NCBI GenBank assembly: GCA_964483805.1
Contig: CAZADH010000291.1
Location: 1 to 7,613 of the forward strand
DNA length: 7,613 nt
Source of the DNA: CAZADH01 sp964483805
Lineage (GTDB): Bacteria > Muiribacteriota > Ozemobacteria > Ozemobacterales > Ozemobacteraceae
Direction: 5' to 3'
Position 1 is the first letter of the stretch; every line of letters begins with the position of its first letter. Positions 1 to 7,099 of this stretch are shown here, piece after piece. A program made the position numbers and the translations under genes. Below the pieces are notes generated by a model. It had not been told where the DNA came from, ran no database searches, and was given only the letters and a program-made list of their open reading frames with translations.

Positions 1-1095
1 CGGATAGCGCGTGTGGGGGCGGGAGTCGACGAACGTGCCATACGGGGCAACCGCCTTCGCCAGTGCCTCGCACAAGCGGTTCTGCACGGCTTCGGGCTTC
101 TTGTCGGCGCGACCGTTGGGTGGGCCCACCCAGACGATCTGGCAGCCATTGGCCTTGGCGATCTCACATAATGATGCAACTTCGCTTTTGATGCGGCGTT
201 CGCTGGCCCCGATCATGTTGGCGCCGAGCGACACCACGACGATGTTGGGTTTGAAGTCGCGAATCAGTTGCCGGATGTCGGGCGTCGGCATCGGCGTGCG
301 CCAGTCGGCGGGACGCACGACCTTGCCGTTCTCGTCGCGACTGAAATAACCGCACTTGGTCACTGTTCCCTTCTGCCACCAGGAGGGCGACGACCCGGCG
401 ACGCCGACGGTGTCGACCTTCGCGCCCGTCCCTCGCATCAGGTCGTCGATCGTGCTGCCGTAAGCTCCGACCGTATGGGAGTCGCCAATGTGCAGCACGC
501 GGCTCGACGGGCCGATCAGTCCTGCACCAGTCGGGGCCGCCGCGGTCGGGTTGGCAGCGGGTGTCGTGGGGTTGGCCGCGGTGGGGTCGGCCGGAGCGGC
601 TGTCGCCGGCGTCGTGGCCCCTTCCGTCGGCGTCGCGGCAACGGCAGGCGGCGCGGTGCGCACCGGTTCGTCGGTGGCCGTCGTGCCGTCGCCAGGGATG
701 CGCAGCGTCCAGCCGGCAAAGATGAGGTTTGGGTTCTTCAGCAAAGAGGGATAACGGTCGGCATTGAGTCGCACGAGTTCGGTGAAACGAGTGGGGTCGC
801 CGAGCAATACTTTGGCAATACGAGCGAGGCAATCGCCGGGTCGCACCGTGTAGGTGCGGGTGGTGTCGCTGCCGGCGGGTGTTGCCGGAGTGTTGCCCGC
901 GGGGGTGGCCAGCGTTTCGATGCCGGGGATGGCGGTGTCGGCAGCACCCGGTGCCGACGTTGCCGCGGCGCCGACCTCGACCGGCGTCGGGGTGAAGGGG
1001 TGGCCGGCGGCATCGTCGTTTTGCGCCAACGATGGGGCAGCGGTCAAGAGACCTGCAACCAGGCCGGGAAGAAGCAAACGTGACCACGGATTCAT
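1..1095 (-). CDS. Secreted LysM-domain SGNH/GDSL-type hydrolase (C-terminus cut by left edge)
   Basis: The frame stays open for 365 codons from ATG 1095 to the edge, so the gene is partial. Residues 1-24 form a Sec signal peptide (short basic start, Leu-rich core, likely cleavage after PSLA). Two Ala/Pro/Thr-rich linkers (about 26-80 and 140-190) flank one LysM domain (about 81-133; YTVRPGDC at the start, NPNLIFAGWTLRIP at the end), which in this family binds peptidoglycan glycans. From about 200 comes an SGNH-hydrolase fold: block I HIGDSHT with nucleophile Ser206, a Gly block near VGVAGSSP (230-237), and block III SLGANM with Asn293. The DxxH block with the catalytic His is expected just beyond the edge and is not visible. 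A wall-anchored esterase acting on O-acetyl groups or another envelope polymer is a reasonable inference; the substrate is unknown. It lies 50 bases downstream of the sensor phosphatase pair, on the same strand. Start supported by a strong ribosome binding site. Confidence 0.85.
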   Translation of the reverse strand, partial: MNPWSRLLLPGLVAGLLTAAPSLAQNDDAAGHPFTPTPVEVGAAATSAPGAADTAIPGIETLATPAGNTPATPAGSDTTRTYTVRPGDCLARIAKVLLGDPTRFTELVRLNADRYPSLLKNPNLIFAGWTLRIPGDGTTATDEPVRTAPPAVAATPTEGATTPATAAPADPTAANPTTPAANPTAAAPTGAGLIGPSSRVLHIGDSHTVGAYGSTIDDLMRGTGAKVDTVGVAGSSPSWWQKGTVTKCGYFSRDENGKVVRPADWRTPMPTPDIRQLIRDFKPNIVVVSLGANMIGASERRIKSEVASLCEIAKANGCQIVWVGPPNGRADKKPEAVQNRLCEALAKAVAPYGTFVDSRPHTRYP

Positions 1096-1101
1096 CGGTA
1101 G

Positions 1102-1108
1102 CCTCCTC
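1102..1108 (-). promoter_or_regulatory. Ribosome binding site of the LysM-SGNH gene
   Basis: On the minus strand GAGGAGG lies 6 bases before ATG 1095. It is the strongest Shine-Dalgarno match among the genes here and fixes the start of the LysM-SGNH gene. It also suggests this gene is translated independently and well, rather than by coupling to the phosphatase upstream. Confidence 0.8.
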
Positions 1109-1121
1109 GAAGAACGCATGC

Positions 1122-1134
1122 AACAGTACCTGTT
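1122..1134. repeat. Small inverted repeat in the gap before the LysM-SGNH gene
   Basis: AACAG-TAC-CTGTT is a perfect 5-base inverted repeat with a 3-base centre. It sits in the 50-base gap between the stop of the downstream phosphatase gene (TAG at 1148-1146) and the ribosome binding site of the LysM-SGNH gene. It is too short for a terminator and has no U-tract. It could be a weak operator or chance; it matches neither the Gram-negative LexA box (CTGT-N8-ACAG) nor the Gram-positive one. Confidence 0.3.
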
Positions 1135-1145
1135 CACTTACTACT

Positions 1146-4121
1146 CTAGCAACCCGGGGTTGGTTTTTCGAGTTTCCTGCGCACCACCAGCAGCGTGACA
1201 TCGTCGGGCAGCGCCCCGGGGGCCCGGGCGGTCTCGAAAGCCGCATCCAGGGCCGCGAGCAACGATGCGGCGTCGGCGTCGGGGCGGCGTGCCGCCGCCG
1301 CCAGGTTATCGGTCAGCAGTTCCTCGCCGAGTTGTTCTCCGGCCGGGTTCAGGGCTTCCGTGTAACCGTCGGTGAAAAAGACGACGGCGTCGCCCGGTTC
1401 GAGCGGGTACACGAAGATCTTCGCCGTCGCTTTGCGGCGGGCGCCCAGGACCATGGCTCCCGGGGCTGCAAACTGCCCGGTGCTGCCGTCGTGGGCCCGG
1501 AACCAGAACGGCGGGTGGTGGCCCGCATTGAGCAAAGAGAGTTCGTGACGGCGATTGTCGATGGTGGCCAGGATCAGCGACATGAACTTCTTCTGGGCGC
1601 GCAGTTCGGCAAAGAACACGTCGTTGAGCGCGGTGAGCAGCGGGCTCAGGTCGGTGAAGCCCTCCTGCAACTGCCAGGCGACGGCCGCACGGGCCATCGA
1701 CATGGCCAGCGCGGCCGAGATGCCGTGGCCGGTCACGTCACCGACGACGATCAACAGGCGGTGCTCATCGATCGGGACCATGTCGTAGTAGTCGCCGCCG
1801 ACATCGGTGGCCGAGCGGTTGCAGGCCGCCAGCGAGTAACTGGAAAAAGCGGGCGGTGCGGCGGGCATCAGGTTGGCTTGCACGACGCGTGCCAGTTCCA
1901 GTTCCCGCAGTTCACCCAACATGCGGTTGAACAGCAGGGCGAGGGCACCAAACTCGTCATCACGGCGCACCGGGATGCGATGGCGGGTGTCGCGGTGACG
2001 GATGGCCGTGATCCCGCGCGCGAGGTCGTTGATGGGAGCGGTGATCAGGGTCGCCAACATGCGGCCGGCGGCGAGGGCCACGAGAAGGGCCAGAACCAAC
2101 CCGACGGCAGTTGCCCATCGGAACGGAGCGAGTTGCGCCAGCGTCTTGTCGGCGTCCTCGATCGACAACAGGGCCCACCGTTGCAGGGCCGACTCGGTCA
2201 AACCGACCGTCCAGACCCGATGGCCACCGAGTTCGAGTTGTCGGAACTGCGGCCGATCGGCTTTGTCGATGCGGGTCAGCAGATTGGTGACCTGGGCGTG
2301 GTCCGCGGCCGGCAGCAATGGATAGACGAGGGCGTCGATCGCGTACATCGCGGCCAGATCCGGAACGCCGGGAACAGGCACGGGTTCGAGCGCCGGAACG
2401 GTCATCGAAGCGCCGGCGCGGCGGGCCGATTCGGCCAGAACCCGGCGCACGATGTAGTTCTTCATCATCATGTTGCGCGTGTGATAGACGACCACAACTG
2501 CCGGGCCGTTGAGATGCGGGGGCAGGAAATCCCAGTAATAATCGATGGGGAGTCGGGAGAAGTTGACTTCGAACAACCGCCCCGGATGCTCGAGCGCCGA
2601 TGACCAGCCGACCGTGTCGTTGCCGAACATCTGCTCGAAGAACAGGTCGGCTTTCGAGACGCGTTCCCGCTCCTGAACCGGCAGACGCTCGGGCGCGTGC
2701 TTCTTTACAACGTATTGCGACATCATGCCGATCAACTGCGAGATCTGCTCGCGATCCTTGCGCTGGTTGGAGTACAGCTTGCGACCGAAAATGTCGCGCA
2801 CTTCCACCGAATCGAGTTCCCACTGCTCGCGCAGAAGGTGGACGCGCTCGGCCAACTCGTCGAGATCGAGGGGTGTGGTGGCACATTGCTCGCGGATCGA
2901 TGCGGAGACGGTCAGAGCGCGACGACGCACCACGGGAAAATCGGCCGTGATCCGCTGCAGGGTTTCGTAACTTCGCTTGCCTGCGGCCCGAAACAGTTGC
3001 TCGACCTTTTCCTCGTGGGAGAGCCACGCGAGGACCAGTGCCGAGCCGAGCGGCAGAAACAGGATGATGCCGAAGAGCCAGCGCAACTGCCGGTGGATGC
3101 TGGGATTGACCTGGGCGTCGACCCGGCAGGCCGACAGCGTGGCGCGGCCCCCGGCGGTCAACAGCAGAAGCAAGGCCATAACGATGACCGTGCGGCGAGC
3201 GTCGCCGGGGGCGTGCCGCGGTGAGCCGGGCCGCTCGGTTGCTGCCGTCACCAGGTCGGCACCAAGCGAGCCCGTGGGAACGGCCAGGGCGTTCACCAGA
3301 CCGCGGCGGTCGGTATCGAACAGCCACGTGCGGTCGCGATACTGCACGGGAGTGCCAGCCTGGCGGGCGGCCATCGAAAAGGCGATGCGCATGTCGTCGG
3401 TCGTCAAACCGCGTGGGGGATACCAGATGCCCAGGTCGGGAACGGCCCGCCCGACGTGGTGCAGAATCGGGCGCAGACGGGCACGCACGGCGCGATACCC
3501 GTGCCACTCGTCGGGGGTCAGCCGCTCGACGAGAAAGGCGAAAGCCAGGCCGTCGCCGCCGCATTCGACGAACAGCACACCGGGCTGGCCACCGAAACGG
3601 ACGGGCAGGTATTCGCCAATATGACGTTGCAGCCGGGTGAGTGTGCACTGGCGACCGAACGTCGCGCGTAGCCACGGGTCATGCCGGGCCGCGGCCGCGG
3701 CGAGCGCGGGGCCGGTGAGGGGCAGGGCGGCGAGGACCCGTCGCCACCTCTTCTCGTAGGGATCGCCCGCCGGCCAAACCAGTTGTCGCCGACCATGTTG
3801 AAAATGGTAAAGGCGGCACAATATATTGTATTTACGTTGTCGGCCGCGCAGCATCTCGCGGATCGAGGCGGCGTCGGCCCACCGGTAACGGGTTTCGAGC
3901 ATCGGTGCACGCACGGCGGCAAGAATGGGCGGAACGACGTCCTGCGCGGCGATGACGCTGTCGAGCACACGTTGCCAGTGGTTCGTGACCCGCGCCCGTT
4001 CGCTCTCGTCCTGTCGGACGAAGACTTCATGGATCAGCGTGCCCGCGACGGCCAGAGGGATGAGGGCGAGCGCGATGACGGTGACGACGAGGCGATGCCG
4101 GCCGTGACTGGATTCAGTCAT
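1146..4121 (-). CDS. Transmembrane HAMP-SpoIIE (RsbU-like PP2C) sensor phosphatase, second of tandem pair
   Basis: 991 residues. Predicted membrane helices at about 11-31, 311-327, 347-367 and 669-691 leave two large extracytoplasmic regions (about 32-310 and 368-668). The second has a dCache/PAS-like VRDIFGRKLYSN motif (441-452) and a Cache-like C-terminal part (LELGGHRVWTVG, 629-640). HAMP follows at about 693-741 (Pro695, DDEFG 721-725), then the RsbU-type linker VVQANLMP (746-753) and a PP2C/SpoIIE domain (about 765-982). Metal-binding motifs look intact: GGDYYD (775-780), VGDVTGHG (793-800), NAGHHPP (865-871), FFTDGYTEAL (915-924) and LPDDVT (971-976). Proteins with this domain usually dephosphorylate a Ser/Thr-phosphorylated STAS anti-anti-sigma protein, so the likely role is to turn an envelope signal into partner switching; substrate and ligand are unknown. 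The ATG overlaps the stop of the upstream paralogue by 8 bases. A short AT-rich stretch near 3801-3840 stands out from the GC-rich codon use. Confidence 0.9.
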   Translation of the reverse strand: MTESSHGRHRLVVTVIALALIPLAVAGTLIHEVFVRQDESERARVTNHWQRVLDSVIAAQDVVPPILAAVRAPMLETRYRWADAASIREMLRGRQRKYNILCRLYHFQHGRRQLVWPAGDPYEKRWRRVLAALPLTGPALAAAAARHDPWLRATFGRQCTLTRLQRHIGEYLPVRFGGQPGVLFVECGGDGLAFAFLVERLTPDEWHGYRAVRARLRPILHHVGRAVPDLGIWYPPRGLTTDDMRIAFSMAARQAGTPVQYRDRTWLFDTDRRGLVNALAVPTGSLGADLVTAATERPGSPRHAPGDARRTVIVMALLLLLTAGGRATLSACRVDAQVNPSIHRQLRWLFGIILFLPLGSALVLAWLSHEEKVEQLFRAAGKRSYETLQRITADFPVVRRRALTVSASIREQCATTPLDLDELAERVHLLREQWELDSVEVRDIFGRKLYSNQRKDREQISQLIGMMSQYVVKKHAPERLPVQERERVSKADLFFEQMFGNDTVGWSSALEHPGRLFEVNFSRLPIDYYWDFLPPHLNGPAVVVVYHTRNMMMKNYIVRRVLAESARRAGASMTVPALEPVPVPGVPDLAAMYAIDALVYPLLPAADHAQVTNLLTRIDKADRPQFRQLELGGHRVWTVGLTESALQRWALLSIEDADKTLAQLAPFRWATAVGLVLALLVALAAGRMLATLITAPINDLARGITAIRHRDTRHRIPVRRDDEFGALALLFNRMLGELRELELARVVQANLMPAAPPAFSSYSLAACNRSATDVGGDYYDMVPIDEHRLLIVVGDVTGHGISAALAMSMARAAVAWQLQEGFTDLSPLLTALNDVFFAELRAQKKFMSLILATIDNRRHELSLLNAGHHPPFWFRAHDGSTGQFAAPGAMVLGARRKATAKIFVYPLEPGDAVVFFTDGYTEALNPAGEQLGEELLTDNLAAAARRPDADAASLLAALDAAFETARAPGALPDDVTLLVVRRKLEKPTPGC

Positions 4122-4132
4122 GCGCGGGCTCC
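4114..4132 (-). promoter_or_regulatory. Stop/start overlap and Shine-Dalgarno site coupling the two phosphatase genes
   Basis: On the minus strand the start and stop share ATGACTGA (4121-4114): ATG at 4121 begins the second phosphatase and TGA at 4116 ends the first, in a different frame. GGAG (4132-4129) lies 7 bases before the ATG, inside the last codons of the first gene. This arrangement is typical of translational coupling and supports similar output of both proteins, as would suit a hetero-oligomer. Confidence 0.75.
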
Positions 4133-6951
4133 GGTCGGTGGACCACCAACAAGGTGATGTCGTCGTCGTTGCTCATGCTGCGGGCATCGTGGTGTGCGAG
4201 CAGGCGATCGATCAACACGGTGGGGGTCAGATGGGCCGGCGGCCGCTGGATCAGCCAATCCTGCAACCCGGCGTATCCCCAGACGGTGCCCTCGCGGTCG
4301 ACGGCCTCGACCAGGCCGTCGGTGTAGATGAGCAACGTTGCGCCCGGCGGGATCGCCACTCGAGCTCCCGTCGGTGCGGTCGGGACACGCCGGCTGCCCA
4401 GGGGATAGGTGGGCCGACCGAGTAACACGACTTCGCCATCGCGCTGGCGCAGCATCGGAAACGGGTGACCGCACGTGACGTACTCGAGCGCGTGCCCGTC
4501 AGGGTCGAGGGTGGCGAGAAAAGCGGCGACAAATGTGCGCTGACCGCGGCGGGAATGCAGCAGGGCATCGATTCGCCGGGCCAGCGTTTCGATCGGCGCA
4601 TGCGCCTGGCGGCTCCAGAGTGAGATTGCGGCCTTGACCGCCGCCATGACCAGGGCCGAGGCCGCTCCGTGTCCGCTCACGTCGCCGACGACGAAGACGA
4701 TGCGACCGTCGGGGAGTTTGCGACAGTCGAGGCAATCGCCGCCGAGATCGCCGGCAAAGCGCACCTGGCCGTGAATCACGTAACCTGTGGGCTGAGGAAA
4801 CTCGCTGGGGGTGAGGCTGGCCTGGACCGCATTGGCCACGTTGAGTTCGCGCAGTTCCTCGGTCATCGCGTTGAATCCGGTGGCCAGATCACCCAGTTCG
4901 TCGCGAGCGCGAACGGGAAGAGTGTTGCGGAAATCGTTGCGGCGCAAACACTCGAGTCCGCGGGCGAGGTCGGCCAGAGGTACCAGCAGGTGCCGCGAGA
5001 ACAGACCGCCAAGCGCGAGTGCGAGCGCGAGTGCGGCGGCGAGACCGGCGCCAATTGCCCACTGCAACGGGGCCAGTTGCGCGTCGAGTGCCGACACCGG
5101 GAACAGGCCGACCAGGGTGAAGGGAGCGAGACGCGCTGCCGGCCTGCAGACGCACCAGTATTCGTTGCCGTCGATGCGCGCCCGGGTCAACCGGGGCCGA
5201 TTCATTACATTGGCCCGTTGCGCCAGGGCTGAAAGACGCCGTTGTTGCGTGAAGAGGTGTGGTTGCCACTGGACCTGTTGGTGATCGTAGGCCGCAAACC
5301 GCCACTGGGTGTTCCACAGATCGAGTCGGCGACGGGCCGTGCGTTGCCAGTAGCGCTCGACCATGCGGTCGCGATCGAGCAGGATGGCAATGAGCGCGGC
5401 TTTGTGCTCGGGCGCGGGAAAGCTCGACCAGAAGAAGAGTTTGCGCGCCATGTCGGTGGCGATCGGGTGCAGGATGTGGGGCTGCTCGGCGAGATAGCCG
5501 AGTCCGGACGAGGAGTCGGTGAAGAAGGCATCTCCGGCTCCCGATCGGCGACGGGACAGTTGGTGCACGCGTTTCGGCGCGTAATCGGTGATGGCCATCG
5601 GCACGAACAGAGACATGATGTTCTGGAGTGGCCAGGCGTGGGGTGGGGTGCCCGACAACACCCGACCCTGCGGATCGAGCAGTTGCGCCTGGGCGCCCAT
5701 GCCGGATTTGTAAATACGTTGTAGTTCTTTCTCGGCCACCGGTCCGGCGGCCGCCAATGTCGGTGCGGCCGTGGCCCGGGTCAGCCAGTTGCGGACGGCC
5801 GTTTGAAAAGCGACGAACTGGTCATCCATTTGTTGCAGGTTCTCGAGGCCGAACCGCCAGACCTCGTTGGCGAGAACCTCGCGCCGATTCTCGATGAGGA
5901 TGAGCGACCCCAGCACCATGCCTCCGATCGGGACCAGCGCCGCAACGAGAAACAGGGTCGGGGCCAGGCGGCGGATCGGTCCCAGTCGGTCGCGACGAAG
6001 AACGAGGAACGCGGCAGCGAGCAGGCCGGTGCCGGCGAAGAGACCGCGCAACAGGGCGAACCGCGGTGGAGCGAGATGCGGTGGGCGGGGCACGCCGGCG
6101 GCGACCGTTTGGCCCTCGCGGGTCTGTCTGAAGACGAAGATCCGCTCGGGGGTCGTTACCGACTCGACACCGTCGGCATGTGCCCGCTGGGCCATCACCG
6201 GCAGTTCGGTCTCGCCCGAAACCGAGCCGCGGGCGGTGCCAACGACCCGCCACTGGCCGGTCTGCCCTGAGGTGTAGGCGAACGTGACCCGATGCCGTCG
6301 GCGAAACCCCTCGGCCCGAGCCGCGCGGGCCAGACGGTGGGCCTCGCGCGGCAATGCCGAGAGAACGGCGAACACCCCCCAACCCGGGCCATTCTGCCAC
6401 ACGACTGTGGCGTCGCCCCGAGGAGTCTTAACCGGGATGAGTCGCGTCGGGTTGGCCAGGAAGGTGTTCAGGGTTTTGCCCATGCCAAAAGCTTTGCTGA
6501 TCATCTTGCCGGTCTGGTTGCGCAGGCGGTCCCGCCGCGCGATGTCGGTCGTGGTGACTCCGGCGTAGATCTGGCTGATCAGATACTGGTTGGTTGCCTG
6601 GCGTGGCCAGACCGCACGGAGCCGGTGGTCGCCGGCAAACTGGTAGATGTCGAGCTCGAGGCCGGGAAACCGCTGCCCCACGTACCGGTCGAGGTCGTCG
6701 ACAGCAAGGCCGCGAGGGCCGGCGCGACGGGCCGAGGTGAGCAGGGCCAGAAGGACCTGACGCGTGACCGTGGGGGCATCGAGCCGCACGGCAATGCGTT
6801 CCACCCGTGCGGATAGGTCGTCAACGAACGCCTGCTGGCGTTGGTCAAAGCGGGATTGCACTGCAGATTCGCTGATCAGATCGGCAACGAGCAGCGGAAC
6901 CAGCAACAGAAGCAGACGAACGCCGCGATCGAGCCACATTGACGGCATCAT
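4114..6951 (-). CDS. Transmembrane HAMP-SpoIIE (RsbU-like PP2C) sensor phosphatase, first of tandem pair
   Basis: 945 residues with the same plan as its downstream neighbour. Membrane helices lie at about 10-28, 299-318, 330-353 and 629-651, with extracytoplasmic regions at about 29-298 and 354-628; the second carries LLDPQGRVLSG (424-434) and RIDGNEYW (592-599), as in Cache/PAS-like sensors. HAMP is at about 655-703 (Pro658, RDELG 683-687), followed by VQASLTP (709-715) and a SpoIIE/PP2C domain (about 725-937). Metal-site motifs are GGDCLD (737-742), VGDVSGHG (755-762), IYTDGLVEA (875-883) and NDDDIT (928-933), so activity is plausible. They are less canonical than in the neighbour: Cys replaces the usual aromatic after GGD, and TCGHPFP (826-832) replaces NAGHxPP. 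Homology to the neighbour runs the full length, so the pair arose by duplication. ATG codons at 6951 and 6948 are both possible; the only Shine-Dalgarno-like bases (GTAGG) are spaced slightly better for 6948. First gene of the probable operon. Confidence 0.9.
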   Translation of the reverse strand: MMPSMWLDRGVRLLLLLVPLLVADLISESAVQSRFDQRQQAFVDDLSARVERIAVRLDAPTVTRQVLLALLTSARRAGPRGLAVDDLDRYVGQRFPGLELDIYQFAGDHRLRAVWPRQATNQYLISQIYAGVTTTDIARRDRLRNQTGKMISKAFGMGKTLNTFLANPTRLIPVKTPRGDATVVWQNGPGWGVFAVLSALPREAHRLARAARAEGFRRRHRVTFAYTSGQTGQWRVVGTARGSVSGETELPVMAQRAHADGVESVTTPERIFVFRQTREGQTVAAGVPRPPHLAPPRFALLRGLFAGTGLLAAAFLVLRRDRLGPIRRLAPTLFLVAALVPIGGMVLGSLILIENRREVLANEVWRFGLENLQQMDDQFVAFQTAVRNWLTRATAAPTLAAAGPVAEKELQRIYKSGMGAQAQLLDPQGRVLSGTPPHAWPLQNIMSLFVPMAITDYAPKRVHQLSRRRSGAGDAFFTDSSSGLGYLAEQPHILHPIATDMARKLFFWSSFPAPEHKAALIAILLDRDRMVERYWQRTARRRLDLWNTQWRFAAYDHQQVQWQPHLFTQQRRLSALAQRANVMNRPRLTRARIDGNEYWCVCRPAARLAPFTLVGLFPVSALDAQLAPLQWAIGAGLAAALALALALGGLFSRHLLVPLADLARGLECLRRNDFRNTLPVRARDELGDLATGFNAMTEELRELNVANAVQASLTPSEFPQPTGYVIHGQVRFAGDLGGDCLDCRKLPDGRIVFVVGDVSGHGAASALVMAAVKAAISLWSRQAHAPIETLARRIDALLHSRRGQRTFVAAFLATLDPDGHALEYVTCGHPFPMLRQRDGEVVLLGRPTYPLGSRRVPTAPTGARVAIPPGATLLIYTDGLVEAVDREGTVWGYAGLQDWLIQRPPAHLTPTVLIDRLLAHHDARSMSNDDDITLLVVHRPEPAHD

Positions 6952-6961
6952 CGCCTACCCG

Positions 6962-6971
6962 ACCCTGAGGG
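6962..6971. repeat. Near-palindromic box ACCCTGAGGG, copy 1
   Basis: ACCCTGAGGG recurs exactly at 7058-7067; its core CCCTGAGGG has perfect CCCT/AGGG arms around one base. This copy lies 11 bases before ATG 6951 of the first phosphatase and is nested in a slightly offset inverted repeat GACCC-TGAG-GGGTC (6961-6974). Read on the minus strand it directly follows TTGACC (6976-6971). It could be an operator for the divergent genes; this is inferred from position and repetition only. Confidence 0.4.
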
Positions 6972-7051
6972 GTCAAGCCGGAACGAACCCGGCAGTTTTG
7001 GCATCGATTCCGGTGCCTCTGTTGTGAGAACGCATGAACAGCGCCATGCCG

Positions 7052-7080
7052 TTGACCACCCTGAGGGCCTGTGTTATCGT
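7052..7080 (+). promoter_or_regulatory. Probable sigma70-type promoter of the UbiA-family gene
   Basis: TTGACC (7052-7057, five of six bases of the -35 consensus) is followed after 17 bases by TATCGT (7075-7080, four of six of the -10 consensus). TG at 7072-7073 gives an extended -10. Transcription would begin near 7087, about 13 bases before ATG 7100, leaving a very short leader without a clear Shine-Dalgarno site. The match to Escherichia coli consensus is suggestive; the host's sigma factors are unknown. Confidence 0.45.
7058..7067. repeat. Near-palindromic box ACCCTGAGGG, copy 2
   Basis: Exact second copy of the 10-base box at 6962-6971, 96 bases away in the same intergenic region. It occupies the first 10 bases of the 17-base spacer of the predicted promoter for the UbiA-family gene, where a bound regulator would be expected to affect RNA polymerase. 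No protein can be assigned to the site. Confidence 0.4.
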
Positions 7081-7099
7081 AGGCCCACGCTATCGCCCC

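Noticed and set aside
1121..1135. Possible LexA (SOS) box in the gap before the LysM-SGNH gene
   Set aside because: The half-sites are AACAG and CTGTT separated by 3 bases, which fits neither CTGT-N8-ACAG nor GAAC-N4-GTTC.
164..1246. Open reading frame of 360 codons on the minus strand overlapping the LysM-SGNH gene
   Set aside because: It is very rich in Arg, His and Pro, has no recognisable domain, and is out of frame with the signal peptide-LysM-SGNH reading, which has coherent motifs and a strong ribosome binding site.
1032..2603. Long plus-strand open frame (523 codons) opposite the second phosphatase gene
   Set aside because: It is antisense to a gene with clear HAMP and SpoIIE motifs; its translation is Gly/Arg/Gln-rich without domains, as expected from GC-rich codons read backwards.
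1960..3675. Minus-strand open frame of 571 codons in another frame of the second phosphatase gene
   Set aside because: It is extremely Arg/Pro/Ser-rich with no motifs, and lies wholly inside the real gene; a GC-rich frame shadow.
3825..3853. Possible internal promoter with TACAAT as a -10 on the minus strand inside the second phosphatase gene
   Set aside because: At 17 bases upstream the sequence is TGCTGC, which does not resemble a -35 element, and there is no extended -10; kept only as a composition oddity.
4669..5232. Plus-strand open frame opposite the first phosphatase gene
   Set aside because: It is antisense to the SpoIIE-HAMP coding region, with no start signal and no recognisable protein family.
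6952..7099. Search for an RNA gene, riboswitch or terminator in the largest intergenic region
   Set aside because: Only short inverted repeats are present, with no U-tract or conserved aptamer pattern; at 148 bases it is explained by divergent promoters.
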